A DNA stretch of 64,000 nt from Erythrobacter sp. NAP1 (GCF_000152865.1 NZ_CH672390.1:2211468-2275467), one strand, 5' to 3'. Positions 35,990 to 44,607 are shown, numbered from the stretch's first letter. Made by a program: numbers and translations. The notes: generated from the sequence alone by a model not told the origin.

Positions 35990-36487
35990 ATGAACAGCAT
36001 CACATCAGCATGGAACCGATTGACCGGCGCCCTTTCGGGCACGTTCGTCGAAAGCATCGCGCTTCTTATGAGCCGCGTTGCGCTCGCCGGGATTTTCTGG
36101 CGGTCCTATGAAACCAAGGTTGTCGAAGGCAGCCTGCTGCAAATCGACGAAACGCAATACTTCATCTTTGCCAACGAGTTCACCGGCCTGCCGATCTCCC
36201 CCGATCTCGCCGTGCCGCTGACCGTCTATGCAGAGTTCGCGTTTCCGATCCTGCTCCTGATTGGTCTTGCCAGCCGCTTTTCCGCTGCTGCACTTGCCGT
36301 GATGGCGCTGGTCATCCAGATTTTCGTGTTCCCGACCTGGGCTCACTTCTTTGGATGGGATCTGACCGTTCTGGCTCTTGCAGCCATCATCATCAGCCGT
36401 GGCCCCGGCCTCTTCTCGCTCGATGCCCTGCTGGGCCGGTTCACCGGTTCGCAGAAATCGAGTGGCGCGGAGCCCCAACTTGCCTAA
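35990..36487 (+). CDS. DoxX family membrane protein
   Basis: A 165-residue protein with about four transmembrane helices of the DoxX family (RVALAGIFWRSYETKV, then AEFAFPILLLIGLASRF). DoxX proteins regularly accompany bufferin and related MNIO loci (BufD-like role), possibly in redox or quinone-linked steps. AAGGAGG lies 7 bases before the ATG. Part of the SigF-controlled arm. Confidence 0.85.
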   Translation: MNSITSAWNRLTGALSGTFVESIALLMSRVALAGIFWRSYETKVVEGSLLQIDETQYFIFANEFTGLPISPDLAVPLTVYAEFAFPILLLIGLASRFSAAALAVMALVIQIFVFPTWAHFFGWDLTVLALAAIIISRGPGLFSLDALLGRFTGSQKSSGAEPQLA

Positions 36488-36518
36488 GGTCCGATAAGGA
36501 CTTTGGGAGGGGATCACC

Positions 36519-37049
36519 ATGGTTGCCGATGAACCGACATTCGCCCGCCTCATGGTGGCAGCGCAGGACGGCGATAAAGCCGCTACCAATGTGCTGCTCT
36601 CCGAGGTGGGCGTATGGCTCGAGCGTTACTTCAAACGCCGGGTCCCGCCGCATTCGATTGATGACCTCGTTCAGGATGTGTTGATCGCGTTCTACACAAA
36701 GCGCGCGACCTGGGATCCGTCACGGGCCTTCCTGCCATGGCTTGCAGCCATTGCGCGCTATCGCTGGGTCGATCATCTGCGCAAGGTCTACAAGCATGAC
36801 GCGAAGGAACTGTTCGAAGACGACGCGGTTGAAGACAGCGAGGAAGAAGTTGTCCTGGCCCGCGTCAGCCTCGACCGCCTGTTTGGCCAGCTCCCCGACA
36901 AGCAGGCCGAGGCGATCCAACTGGTAAAAATAGGCGGCCTGTCGATCCGCGAAGCCGCCGAAAAGACCGGGCAAAGCGAAAGCCTGGTTAAAGTGAATAT
37001 CCATCGTGGCCTGAAGAAATTGGCCGCCATGGTCGAGAAAGCCGATTGA
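36519..37049 (+). CDS. sigF: ECF sigma factor SigF-like
   Basis: A 176-residue ECF sigma factor. Region 2 includes HSIDDLVQDVLIAFYTKR and AFLPWLAAIARYRWVDHLRK; region 4 is LFGQLPDKQAEAIQLVKIGG with HTH IREAAEKTGQSESLVKVNIH. Its neighbour is an NrsF anti-sigma factor, and both arms of the locus carry GTAAC-N16-CGAA boxes, so it is very probably the counterpart of Caulobacter SigF, which answers to heavy metal and oxidative stress. Confidence 0.9.
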   Translation: MVADEPTFARLMVAAQDGDKAATNVLLSEVGVWLERYFKRRVPPHSIDDLVQDVLIAFYTKRATWDPSRAFLPWLAAIARYRWVDHLRKVYKHDAKELFEDDAVEDSEEEVVLARVSLDRLFGQLPDKQAEAIQLVKIGGLSIREAAEKTGQSESLVKVNIHRGLKKLAAMVEKAD

Positions 37050-37050
37050 A

Positions 37051-37734
37051 ATGAAAAACGACATTCCCTCTTCCACCCGCATGGACCGCGACGCCCTCAT
37101 CGCGGCCCTGACCGAGGATCTGACGCCGGTAAAACGCGTAAAGCCCGCCAATGGGGCGATACTGATCGGCTTTGCGACGATCGTTGCCGCGATTGTCTCG
37201 ATTGCGATCTTCGAGTTCTGGACCGGCATGGTATCGGGCGAAGCCTCGGGCTTCTTCTGGATCACCAATGGCCTGCTGATGGTGCTGGGTGCGGCAAGCA
37301 CGTCCGCGCTGGTCGCCTCGGCGCTGCCCCGCGTCGGAACGCGCGCAAACGCCCCGTTCTGGAGCGCGGCGATGCTGGCCGTCATGCCGGTCGCAGCGCT
37401 GCTGACCATGTTCTCGATCGAGGCAACGCACGACCATTCGGTCAGCGCCTTTGCCGATCCGGCGCTCTTGTACTTCGAATGCGCGCTCTATGGCACTGGC
37501 GCCGGACTTCTCGTCGCAACTGCCGCCGTGATGTTCCTGCGCCAGGGTGCGCCGGTTTCGATCGAGCGTGCAAGCTGGCTCACCGGCCTTGCCGCCGGAT
37601 CGCTCGGATCACTCGCCTATGGCATCACCTGCCCGCTCGACACGATTTCGCATGTCGGTATCGTCCATGTCCTGCCAGTTGCGGTCTCAGCAGTCGCCGC
37701 CCGCTTCGTGGTCCCGCCGCTGATCCGCTGGTAA
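37051..37734 (+). CDS. nrsF: NrsF family membrane anti-sigma factor (DUF1109)
   Basis: A 227-residue protein with six predicted transmembrane helices and a short cytoplasmic N-terminus that would hold SigF. Two cysteines, Cys144 (FECALYG) and Cys194 (GITCPLD), are 50 residues apart, the same spacing as the two conserved sensing cysteines I recall for Caulobacter NrsF. They would sense metal or thiol stress. It starts one base after the sigF stop, so the pair is co-translated. A hairpin follows the stop. Confidence 0.9.
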   Translation: MKNDIPSSTRMDRDALIAALTEDLTPVKRVKPANGAILIGFATIVAAIVSIAIFEFWTGMVSGEASGFFWITNGLLMVLGAASTSALVASALPRVGTRANAPFWSAAMLAVMPVAALLTMFSIEATHDHSVSAFADPALLYFECALYGTGAGLLVATAAVMFLRQGAPVSIERASWLTGLAAGSLGSLAYGITCPLDTISHVGIVHVLPVAVSAVAARFVVPPLIRW

Positions 37735-37753
37735 CTTCAGGAAAAATACTTGC

Positions 37754-37782
37754 GTGAGCCGTCCCCCCGCGGGACGGCTCAC
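37754..37782. terminator. Hairpin between convergent nrsF and zntB
   Basis: Perfect 12-bp stem GTGAGCCGTCCC (37754-37765) / GGGACGGCTCAC (37771-37782) with loop CCCGC. No T-tract, but the position between convergent stops suggests a bidirectional terminator. It overlaps the last codon of zntB. Confidence 0.65.
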
Positions 37783-38783
37783 AGCCATTTCCAGCGCCAG
37801 AACAGTACCAGCTGCAGCGCCATGATGCTGAGGCAGATGCCGACCACGATCCAGAACGCATCGCCGTTCTCGACGCCTGGCATACCCCCGACATTGATCC
37901 CCATCAGCCCGGTCAGGAAGCCAAGCGGCAGGAAGATGCCCGCCACGATGGTAAGCATGTAGGTCGCGTGCTCGTTCGAGGCGAGGCTGCGGGCGCGCAG
38001 CTCGTCCTGAAGCACCAGAGCGCTTTCCTTGCTGATCTCGATATCGTCGATGTAGCGCCGGAGCCGTGCAATCGACTCCTCGATTTCGCGCCGGTCGTGA
38101 TCCTCGAACCATGCGGGCGCATCGCGAGCAATGCTCTGCAGCGCTTCGTGCTGCGGCGACATGTGCCGCTGCAAGGCGAGACAATTACGCCGGATTCCGG
38201 TTATCTTGGGCAGGATTTCCTCGTGATCATCCTCGATATCCATCTCGTCGAGCTCATCGATCCGCAGGTTCATGTCGACGATCGTATGGTTCATGCGGAC
38301 CGTCAGCTGTTCAACGATTGCCGTGATCGCCCCGCCAGCGTCGAGCGGCCCCTTGCCCAATTCGAGCAAGGCGCGCACGTCGCGCGGTGTCTGCATGGGT
38401 GCCTTGCGCAAGGTCATGAGGCGCACACCATCGGACCAGACCTGCAACGAGATCATGTCCTCAGGTTGCGCTTGCTCGGCGAAATTGATGCCTCTTAAAG
38501 TCGCGGCGATGGCGTTGCCTTCGCGCAAGGCGCGCGGTCTGGTCGAATCGGATACGAGGAATTCAGCTGTCGGCTCCGGAATGCCGAGGTCGTTTTCGAG
38601 CCATGGCTGCACTTCGGGTGCGTGGCGGCGAAGGTGCAGCCACAGAATTTCTCCGGGATGCGCCGGTTTCCAGCCATCGACCTCTTTCCTGCCGATCGGG
38701 GTCGCACCACCCTTCCCGTCGAGCACGCAGCCAAATATCAGCGGTCCCTTGCCCTCGGTCGCATCTGTTCCGGTTGTTTCCAT
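37779..38783 (-). CDS. CorA-type zinc/magnesium transporter (ZntB-like)
   Basis: A 334-residue CorA-superfamily channel: large cytoplasmic N-terminal domain, a long helical stalk (about 150-260), and two C-terminal transmembrane helices with the GIN form of the GMN motif (GLMGINVGGMPG). The tryptophan-rich cytoplasmic segment (GEILWLHL) and the motif context resemble ZntB zinc transporters more than CorA magnesium channels. I use the Met at 38783; the longer frame to 38978 enters the repeat region before ispG. Its position next to the metal-stress locus is suggestive only. Confidence 0.82.
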   Translation of the reverse strand: METTGTDATEGKGPLIFGCVLDGKGGATPIGRKEVDGWKPAHPGEILWLHLRRHAPEVQPWLENDLGIPEPTAEFLVSDSTRPRALREGNAIAATLRGINFAEQAQPEDMISLQVWSDGVRLMTLRKAPMQTPRDVRALLELGKGPLDAGGAITAIVEQLTVRMNHTIVDMNLRIDELDEMDIEDDHEEILPKITGIRRNCLALQRHMSPQHEALQSIARDAPAWFEDHDRREIEESIARLRRYIDDIEISKESALVLQDELRARSLASNEHATYMLTIVAGIFLPLGFLTGLMGINVGGMPGVENGDAFWIVVGICLSIMALQLVLFWRWKWL

Positions 38784-38888
38784 CGTCGGCCACCATGGCG
38801 CAGGTCGCGACGTTTTCCTACTCTCCATGCTCCGTGTTAATGCGCGAGTGATGCAAAGGGTCGCAAATCTGGAAAACCGCCGCCATAT

Positions 38889-38937
38889 GGTGACACAACC
38901 GGCGTCCAAGGTGACACTTTGGGCGGCCAAGGTGACA
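38889..38937 (+). repeat. Three GGTGACA repeats at 21-bp spacing upstream of ispG
   Basis: GGTGACA occurs at 38889-38895, 38910-38916 and 38931-38937, each copy exactly 21 bp after the last; two copies share the longer CCAAGGTGACA. The spacing equals two helical turns, so all copies lie on one face of the DNA. A 6-bp hairpin (GGACCG 38956-38961 / CGGTCC 38971-38976) follows before the ispG ATG. They may be direct-repeat sites for a regulator of ispG or of the divergent zntB. Confidence 0.55.
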
Positions 38938-39000
38938 GACATGCTATTTTGCCCTGGACCGTGTAACATGCGGTCCACTTTCAGGAATCAGGTCAGTTAG

Positions 39001-40143
39001 ATGAACGCAATCCGCCCCTGGCGAACGGTTGAACGGCGCGAATGTCGCCAGATCATGGTCGGCGATGTGCCCGTCGGCGGCGATGCGCCGATCACGGTGC
39101 AGACCATGACCAACACGCCCACCGAAGACGCGGCCGCAACGATCGACCAGATCCGCCGCTGCGAGGACGTGGGCTGCGACATCATCCGCGTCTCGTGCCC
39201 GACTGAGGAAGCGACCGCCGCGATGCCGCTCATCACGCGCGCGGCTAACATCCCGGTCGTTGCCGACATTCACTTCCACTACAAGCGCGCGCTCGAAGCC
39301 GCCGATGCAGGCGCCGCTTGCCTGCGCATCAACCCCGGCAATATCGGAGGTTCCGACAGGGTCGCCGAAGTCGTCCGCGCGGCAAAGGCCAATGGCTGCG
39401 CGATCCGCATCGGCGTGAATGCGGGCAGCCTCGAGAAGGACCTGCTGGAGAAGTATGGCGAGCCCTGCCCTGAAGCGCTGATCGAAAGCGCGCTCGATCA
39501 CATCAAGCTGTTGCAGGATCACGACTTCCACGAATTCAAGGTCGCGGTGAAAGCCTCCGACGTGTTCCTAGCGGTCGCCGCCTATCACGGACTTGCCGAA
39601 GCGGTCGATTGCCCGCTGCACCTTGGCATCACCGAAGCTGGCGGGCTGATCGGCGGGACGGTCAAGTCCTCGATCGGCATGGGCTCGCTGCTCTGGGCGG
39701 GGATTGGCGACACGATCCGTGTCTCGCTTTCCGCCGAGCCGGAGGAAGAGGTCAAGGTCGGTTACGAGATGCTCAAGGCGTTGGGCCTTCGCACGCGCGG
39801 CGTTCGCGTTGTCTCGTGCCCGTCTTGCTCGCGTCAGGGCTTCGACGTGATCCGCACGGTCGAGACGCTGGAAAAGCGCCTCGAACACATCAAGACACCG
39901 ATGAGCCTCAGCGTACTCGGCTGCGTGGTCAATGGCCCGGGCGAAGCGCGCGAGACCGATATCGGCCTCACTGGCGGCGGATCGGGCAAGCACATGGTCT
40001 ACCTCTCGGGCGTCAAGGCGCACACGATCGAGGACGAGGACATGCTCGACCACATCGTGCGCCTCGTCGAGGAGAAGGCCGCCAAGATCGAGGCCGGCGA
40101 AGAGGTCGCCTTCGACCCGCACGCCAAGGAGGCAGCCGAGTAA
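39001..40143 (+). CDS. ispG: 4-hydroxy-3-methylbut-2-enyl diphosphate synthase IspG (GcpE)
   Basis: IspG is the [4Fe-4S] enzyme of the MEP isoprenoid pathway that reduces MEcPP to HMBPP. The 380-residue protein has the TIM barrel ([15 protein letters not shown], then [11 protein letters not shown]) and the cluster-binding domain with cysteines in [13 protein letters not shown] and [11 protein letters not shown], including the catalytic Glu. The start sits directly at 39001. Downstream, a small repeat protein begins 2 bases after the stop. Confidence 0.96.
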   Translation: MNAIRPWRTVERRECRQIMVGDVPVGGDAPITVQTMTNTPTEDAAATIDQIRRCEDVGCDIIRVSCPTEEATAAMPLITRAANIPVVADIHFHYKRALEAADAGAACLRINPGNIGGSDRVAEVVRAAKANGCAIRIGVNAGSLEKDLLEKYGEPCPEALIESALDHIKLLQDHDFHEFKVAVKASDVFLAVAAYHGLAEAVDCPLHLGITEAGGLIGGTVKSSIGMGSLLWAGIGDTIRVSLSAEPEEEVKVGYEMLKALGLRTRGVRVVSCPSCSRQGFDVIRTVETLEKRLEHIKTPMSLSVLGCVVNGPGEARETDIGLTGGGSGKHMVYLSGVKAHTIEDEDMLDHIVRLVEEKAAKIEAGEEVAFDPHAKEAAE

Positions 40144-40144
40144 G

Positions 40145-40399
40145 GTGAAGCGAGAGGCCAGCCTCCCCGACGCCGCAAACGATACTGCGCTCGTCAAGCG
40201 CGCCTCGGCAGGCCGGGCATCGGTCGGCGCGGCCAGCGTGGGAGCCTTGGCGCTTGGAGCGTTAGCGGTCGGCGCATTGGCCATCGGTGCGCTCGCCATC
40301 GGCAGGCTTGCTATTGGCAAAGTGCGCGTGCGCGAGGCTCGCATCGACAAGCTGACAATCGGGCGTCTCGAAATCGAGGAAGGTACCAACACACAATGA
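40145..40399 (+). CDS. Mini pentapeptide-like beta-helix protein, family unknown
   Basis: An 84-residue frame starting with GTG at 40145, two bases after the ispG stop, and overlapping the next gene by 4 bases. After 25 polar residues come about eleven five-residue units of the form (A/L)x(V/I/L)Gx: ASVGA, LALGA, LAVGA, LAIGA, LAIGR, LAIGK, then charged versions (VRVRE, ARIDK, LTIGR, LEIEE). The periodicity suggests a short quadrilateral beta-helix, though the usual A(D/N)LXX pentapeptide consensus is not met. Operon packing on both sides supports real translation. No function is known to me. Confidence 0.6.
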   Translation: MKREASLPDAANDTALVKRASAGRASVGAASVGALALGALAVGALAIGALAIGRLAIGKVRVREARIDKLTIGRLEIEEGTNTQ

Positions 40400-40899
40400 T
40401 CCGGCCCATTCTGGCAGGCTTGGCCGCTGCGCTGCTGGTCACCGGCTGCGCGACCATTGCCGATACCAGCAGTCATGCTGCCCACGATTACCCCGAGGCG
40501 CGATCCTACGTTGTCTCTAGCGATGCGATGGGCGACGTCGACGCCGCGCTCGCCCGAGCGACAGAAGTTGACAAGCGCGTGCTTCTGGTCATGGGCGCCA
40601 ACTGGTGTCACGACAGCCGCGCACTCGCCGGATGGCTCGAAAGCGAGCGGATCGGCGCGCTGGTCGACGAGCAATATGAGCTCGTCTTCGTCAATATCGG
40701 GATGCCTCAGCAAGGTGACGGCCACAATCTCGACATCGCGCAGCGCTTTGGCCTCGACAACCTGCCCGGCACGCCCAACGTGCTCGTGCTGACCGCAGAC
40801 GGCACGCTGGTGAATGCCGAGACCGCGACGACGTGGCGCAATGCGGCAAGTCGCAGCGAAGAGGCCATCTACGACGAGCTGGCGAGCCTTGCAGGATAA
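40396..40899 (+). CDS. Thioredoxin-fold putative lipoprotein with a single active-site Cys
   Basis: A 167-residue exported protein with lipobox VTGC (Cys at about residue 18). A thioredoxin-like domain follows, with VLLVMGANWCHDSRALAGWL in the place of the WCxxC active site, so only the first cysteine remains. A later PGTPNVLVLTADGTLV includes the cis-Pro loop. With no second cysteine it cannot be a standard disulfide exchanger; a thiol-peroxidase or chaperone role is possible. Coupled to the beta-helix gene by a 4-base overlap. Confidence 0.75.
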   Translation: MIRPILAGLAAALLVTGCATIADTSSHAAHDYPEARSYVVSSDAMGDVDAALARATEVDKRVLLVMGANWCHDSRALAGWLESERIGALVDEQYELVFVNIGMPQQGDGHNLDIAQRFGLDNLPGTPNVLVLTADGTLVNAETATTWRNAASRSEEAIYDELASLAG

Positions 40900-40914
40900 G
40901 CAGACGGCACGGGC

Positions 40915-41457
40915 GTGATTGAGGCTCTGCTGCTCGCTGTCGCGCTGGCGATGGATGCGTTCGCGGTGGCGCTCGCGCAGGGCGCGCGGTTCCGTCCCGA
41001 CTTGGGTCCCACGCTCCGTATCGCGCTGGTCTTCGGCTTGGCGCAAGGCCTGATGGCGGCGCTTGGATGGGCGCTCGGAGAGGCGGCGCTGGCATGGGCC
41101 GGGAGCGTCTTCCACTGGATAGCCTTCGCATTGCTCGTGGCAATCGGGCTGCTGATGCTGCGCGGCGGCGGAGACGGTGAAGCGCGCCCGATCCTCGGAA
41201 CTGCCGCGCTTCTCGGAGCAGCGCTCGCCACCTCGATCGACGCGCTCGCCGCCGGGGTTGCGCTGCCCGAGATTGCGCTCGACCCGCCGATCACGGTCGC
41301 ACTGATCGCCGCGTGCACGCTCGCTCTATCGCTCGCGGCAGTGCAATTGGGCAAGGCCGCTGGCGAGCGCTTTGGACGACCCGCTGAGGTATTCGGAGGG
41401 CTGATCCTGATCGCGCTGGGTTGCAAGATCGCCCTCGAACACACAGCTGTCATCTGA
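40915..41457 (+). CDS. mntP: Putative manganese efflux pump MntP
   Basis: A 180-residue six-helix exporter made of two DUF204 repeats, with the acidic metal-site motifs [14 protein letters not shown] in helix 1 and [14 protein letters not shown] in helix 4. Exports Mn2+ from the cytoplasm. GTG start at 40915. Its stop overlaps the next start by one base (TGATG). No room is left for a yybP-ykoY riboswitch upstream, so control by that route is not seen. Confidence 0.88.
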   Translation: MIEALLLAVALAMDAFAVALAQGARFRPDLGPTLRIALVFGLAQGLMAALGWALGEAALAWAGSVFHWIAFALLVAIGLLMLRGGGDGEARPILGTAALLGAALATSIDALAAGVALPEIALDPPITVALIAACTLALSLAAVQLGKAAGERFGRPAEVFGGLILIALGCKIALEHTAVI

Positions 41458-42395
41458 TGCTCCACGTCGTTCACCACGCCGACTACATGGCCCCGCGCCC
41501 CACGCGCGGGTCATTCAAGTTCGACAAGTACTACCTCGTGATGGAGGAACTGCGCGGCTCAGGCGCTGCGATCATGGAGCACGCGCCGGATCCGATGCCG
41601 CGCGACTGGCTCGAGGCGGTGCATGATCCCCAATACGTTGAAGAGGTCTTCAGCGCGCAGGTTCCCCACGCCAAGGAACGCCGCATCGGCTTCCCGGTAA
41701 CGGAGCATATCCGCGACCGCGTGCGGCACACGAATGGCGGCACATGGCTCGCAGCGCAGCTCGCGATGGAGCACGGCTATGCCGCCAACAGTGCGGCGGG
41801 CAGCCATCATGCGCTTGGCGATACGGGAGCGGGGTATTGCGTCTTCAACGACCTCGCCGTCGCCACCAACCGCCTGCTCGCACAAGGCGATGCGGCGCGT
41901 GTTCTGATCGTCGATCTCGACGTCCATCAGGGGGACGGCACCGCCAGTCTGTTGGCCGGGCGCGAGGACGTCTTCACGCTCTCGGTCCATGCCGAGAAGA
42001 ACTTCCCGGTACGAAAAGCGCGTTCTACTCTCGATATCGGTCTACCCGACGGGACCGATGACGATGGCTACATGGAAGCGCTCGACAAGCACCTGCCACG
42101 CGTCATCGACAGCTTCGCGCCCGACTTCGTCTTCTACCAGGCAGGCGTCGATCCCCATGTCGAGGACAAGCTCGGTCGGCTCGCCCTCACCGATGAAGGG
42201 CTTATGCAGCGCGATCGCTTCGTCGTGCGAGAGGCGCGGCAACGCGGGCTCGCGGTCGCTTCGGCGCTCGGCGGTGGCTACGGCGAAGATCAGCGCGCGG
42301 TCGCGGCACGCCATGCGCGCTCGATGCTCGCCATGGCCGAGGAAAATACGCTATGGAGCCAAGCCGCAGATCAGCGCGCATCAGGGAGAGTGTGA
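41457..42395 (+). CDS. Histone deacetylase-like amidohydrolase
   Basis: A 312-residue enzyme of the bacterial HDAC/acetylpolyamine amidohydrolase family. The His-His dyad is in GSHHALGD, the zinc ligands are in [11 protein letters not shown] and QAGVDPH, and [13 protein letters not shown] and GGGYGED are also typical. It removes acetyl or similar acyl groups from amines; a protein or polyamine target cannot be chosen here. Starts one base inside the mntP stop; the flavoprotein gene follows immediately. Confidence 0.9.
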   Translation: MLHVVHHADYMAPRPTRGSFKFDKYYLVMEELRGSGAAIMEHAPDPMPRDWLEAVHDPQYVEEVFSAQVPHAKERRIGFPVTEHIRDRVRHTNGGTWLAAQLAMEHGYAANSAAGSHHALGDTGAGYCVFNDLAVATNRLLAQGDAARVLIVDLDVHQGDGTASLLAGREDVFTLSVHAEKNFPVRKARSTLDIGLPDGTDDDGYMEALDKHLPRVIDSFAPDFVFYQAGVDPHVEDKLGRLALTDEGLMQRDRFVVREARQRGLAVASALGGGYGEDQRAVAARHARSMLAMAEENTLWSQAADQRASGRV

Positions 42396-43844
42396 ATGAG
42401 CAGCCAGGATACCGACTACCTCATCGTTGGAGCCGGAGCCGTTGGCCTCGCCTTTGCGGACACGCTGATCGACGAGGACCCTGACAGCCACATCACCATC
42501 ATCGATAAGCACGCGGCCCCAGGCGGGCACTGGAACGATGCCTACTCCTTCGTGACCTTGCACCAGCCGAGCGCGACTTACGGCGTCAACTCGATGGAAT
42601 TGTGCCCCGACCGGGTCGACACGCACGGCCACAATGCCGGCATGTATCCGCTCGCAAAGCATTCGGAGATCCTCGCCTACTATTCGAAGCTGATGAGCGA
42701 GCGCCTGATCCCGAGCGGACGCGTCGCATACCACTCGCTCACCGAATATGTCGGCAAGGATGGCGCCGTGCATTCGGCGCGGCATATCCTGTCGGGCGAG
42801 ACGATCCAGTTCAACGTGCGCCGCAAGCTGGTCGATGCAACGTGGTTCAAGACCAGCGTTCCTGCAACGCACAAGCCCGGCTTCGAGATCGCCGAGGGGA
42901 CGCGCTTTGCCAATCCGGGTGACCTGCCCGCACTCTGGAAGGATACTCAGAACCTTCCCGATCACTATGTCGTGATCGGCGGCGGAAAGACCGCGATGGA
43001 CACCGCCGTATGGCTGCTCGAAGCGGGCGTTGCTCCGGACAAGATCGACTGGGTCCGCCCGCGCGACAGCTGGATGTTCAACCGCAAGCTGCTGCAACCG
43101 GCCAAGCATCACATCGAGGACCTCATCCGCTTTCAGGTCGACCTTGCCGAATGCGCGGCGTCGTCCGAGACAGGCGACGAGATGTTCGAGAAGCTGGACG
43201 AGCGCGGGACGATGCTTCGGATCGATCCCGAGGTCACGCCCAAGATGTTCCACTATGCCGTCATATCCGAGGCAGAAGTCGCGCTGCTGCGCCAGATCAC
43301 GAACGTGCATCGCGGCCGCCGCGTTACCGCGCTCGAGCCGGAGGCGATGCTGTTCGGGGACGAGCGGGTTGAGCTTCCGGAAAACACGCTCTTCATCAAT
43401 TGCACCGCCAGCGCCGTCCCCTTCGAACAGCGCGCCAACACCCGCCCGTTCTTCGATGGCGACACCATCACGCTGCAATTGGCGCAGACGCCGTTCGTGC
43501 CGTACAGCGCCTCGCTCGCAGCCTTCCTCGAAGCCAATTTCGAGACCGATGAGGAGCGCAATGCGCTCTGCCCGCCGGCTCCGCTAACCGATACGACCGA
43601 CACCTATCCTTATGCGGTGATGGCCAACCTGATGAGCACCGCGATCCTTTCGAACAACGAAAAGACCAACGCCTTCAATGCGAAAAGCCGCCTTCATCCG
43701 ACCGGGCCGGCGGTGGCTGAGATGATCGCGAATAATGACCCGCGCCTTGCCGCATTGTCGAAAGTCGCCCCTGCAATCCAGGCGAACATGCCCGGCATCG
43801 TCCAGCTTGGAATGAAGGCGAAAGCGCTTCATGAAGCTGCGTAA
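42396..43844 (+). CDS. FAD/NAD(P)-dependent oxidoreductase, monooxygenase-like
   Basis: A 482-residue flavoprotein with an N-terminal FAD fold (DYLIVGAGAVGLAFADTL), the PGGHWNDAYSFVTLHQPS segment typical of flavin-containing oxidoreductases, and an internal NAD(P) site (HYVVIGGGKTAMDTAVW). The C-terminal 120 residues have no motif I recognise. The substrate is unknown. It begins at the base after the HDAC-like stop, so mntP, HDAC-like and this gene form one transcript. Confidence 0.82.
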   Translation: MSSQDTDYLIVGAGAVGLAFADTLIDEDPDSHITIIDKHAAPGGHWNDAYSFVTLHQPSATYGVNSMELCPDRVDTHGHNAGMYPLAKHSEILAYYSKLMSERLIPSGRVAYHSLTEYVGKDGAVHSARHILSGETIQFNVRRKLVDATWFKTSVPATHKPGFEIAEGTRFANPGDLPALWKDTQNLPDHYVVIGGGKTAMDTAVWLLEAGVAPDKIDWVRPRDSWMFNRKLLQPAKHHIEDLIRFQVDLAECAASSETGDEMFEKLDERGTMLRIDPEVTPKMFHYAVISEAEVALLRQITNVHRGRRVTALEPEAMLFGDERVELPENTLFINCTASAVPFEQRANTRPFFDGDTITLQLAQTPFVPYSASLAAFLEANFETDEERNALCPPAPLTDTTDTYPYAVMANLMSTAILSNNEKTNAFNAKSRLHPTGPAVAEMIANNDPRLAALSKVAPAIQANMPGIVQLGMKAKALHEAA

Positions 43845-43862
43845 GAAAAGGGATTCACGGGA

Positions 43863-43878
43863 ACCTCATATTTGAGGT
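43863..43878. promoter_or_regulatory. Inverted repeat upstream of the L,D-transpeptidase gene
   Basis: ACCTCA-TATT-TGAGGT forms a perfect 6-bp inverted repeat 15 bases before the ATG at 43894. It could be an operator or a translation-blocking hairpin; nothing else supports either. Confidence 0.3.
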
Positions 43879-43893
43879 AATAGTAGTGTTGAT

Positions 43894-44607
43894 ATGAACC
43901 GCCGCGATCTCCTTAAGTCCGGCCTTGCCGCCGGTGCCGCCATGGCCGTTCCCGGTCTGCCCGCGAAACTCGCCGCCCAGCCGCGCGCTGGCAGCCAGCG
44001 CGACCGCGCCCTGTTCGACATCGCCAAGCGCGAGCTTGACCGTGCAGGCGATGCGATCTGGCGGCGCGACATCGTCGGGATTGCCGATTTCGGCGTGCAC
44101 TCGGCCAAGCCGCGCTTCTACTTCGTCAACCTCGACCGCGAAGACGTGAGCGCAGCCCATTGCAGCCACGGCGCGGGCTCCGATCCTGAACATGATGGCT
44201 GGCTCAACACTTACTCCAACGTCGAAGGTTCCAACGCGACGAGCAAGGGCGCTTACGTGACTTGGGAGTGGTATCAGGGCCGCTATGGCACTTCGGTGAG
44301 GCTCGGCGGGCTCGACGAAACGAACGATGCCGCGCTGCGCCGCTACATCGTGATGCACCGCGCCGCCTATGCCGAACCTTCGCATATCGAGCGCTGGGGC
44401 CGTCTTGGCCGTTCCAACGGTTGCTTCGCCTTTGGACAGGACGACTTCCGCTACGCGCTGATGAACCTGTCGGGCGGACGCCTGCTCTACGCCGACAGCC
44501 TCGGCCTTCAGGAAGACGGCGCGATGCTGTCGCGCGAGCAGCAGCTTGCCGTGCTGCAACCTGCCAAGCCGAACCTGACCCAGCGGTACAATCCGGGTGT
44601 TTACTAG
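43894..44607 (+). CDS. Murein L,D-transpeptidase catalytic domain family protein
   Basis: A 237-residue exported protein with a twin-arginine leader (MNRRDLLKSGLAAGAAMAVP). The catalytic region ends in RLGRSNGCFAFG, where Cys177 is the expected nucleophile. This family forms or exchanges 3-3 crosslinks in peptidoglycan. The hydrophilic linker SHGAGSDPEHDGWLNTYSN is shared by the family. It overlaps the next small membrane gene by 11 bases. Confidence 0.85.
   Translation: MNRRDLLKSGLAAGAAMAVPGLPAKLAAQPRAGSQRDRALFDIAKRELDRAGDAIWRRDIVGIADFGVHSAKPRFYFVNLDREDVSAAHCSHGAGSDPEHDGWLNTYSNVEGSNATSKGAYVTWEWYQGRYGTSVRLGGLDETNDAALRRYIVMHRAAYAEPSHIERWGRLGRSNGCFAFGQDDFRYALMNLSGGRLLYADSLGLQEDGAMLSREQQLAVLQPAKPNLTQRYNPGVY

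Noticed and set aside
39568..41115. 515-residue minus-strand open frame
   Set aside because: Spans ispG, the mini helix, the thioredoxin-like gene and mntP in antisense; no recognisable domain.
42381..43478. 365-residue minus-strand open frame
   Set aside because: Complement of the flavoprotein gene, no motifs.
43861..43890. GGAAC near 43861 as an EcfG promoter for the L,D-transpeptidase
   Set aside because: The bases at the -10 distance are TAGT or AGTA, not CGTT.
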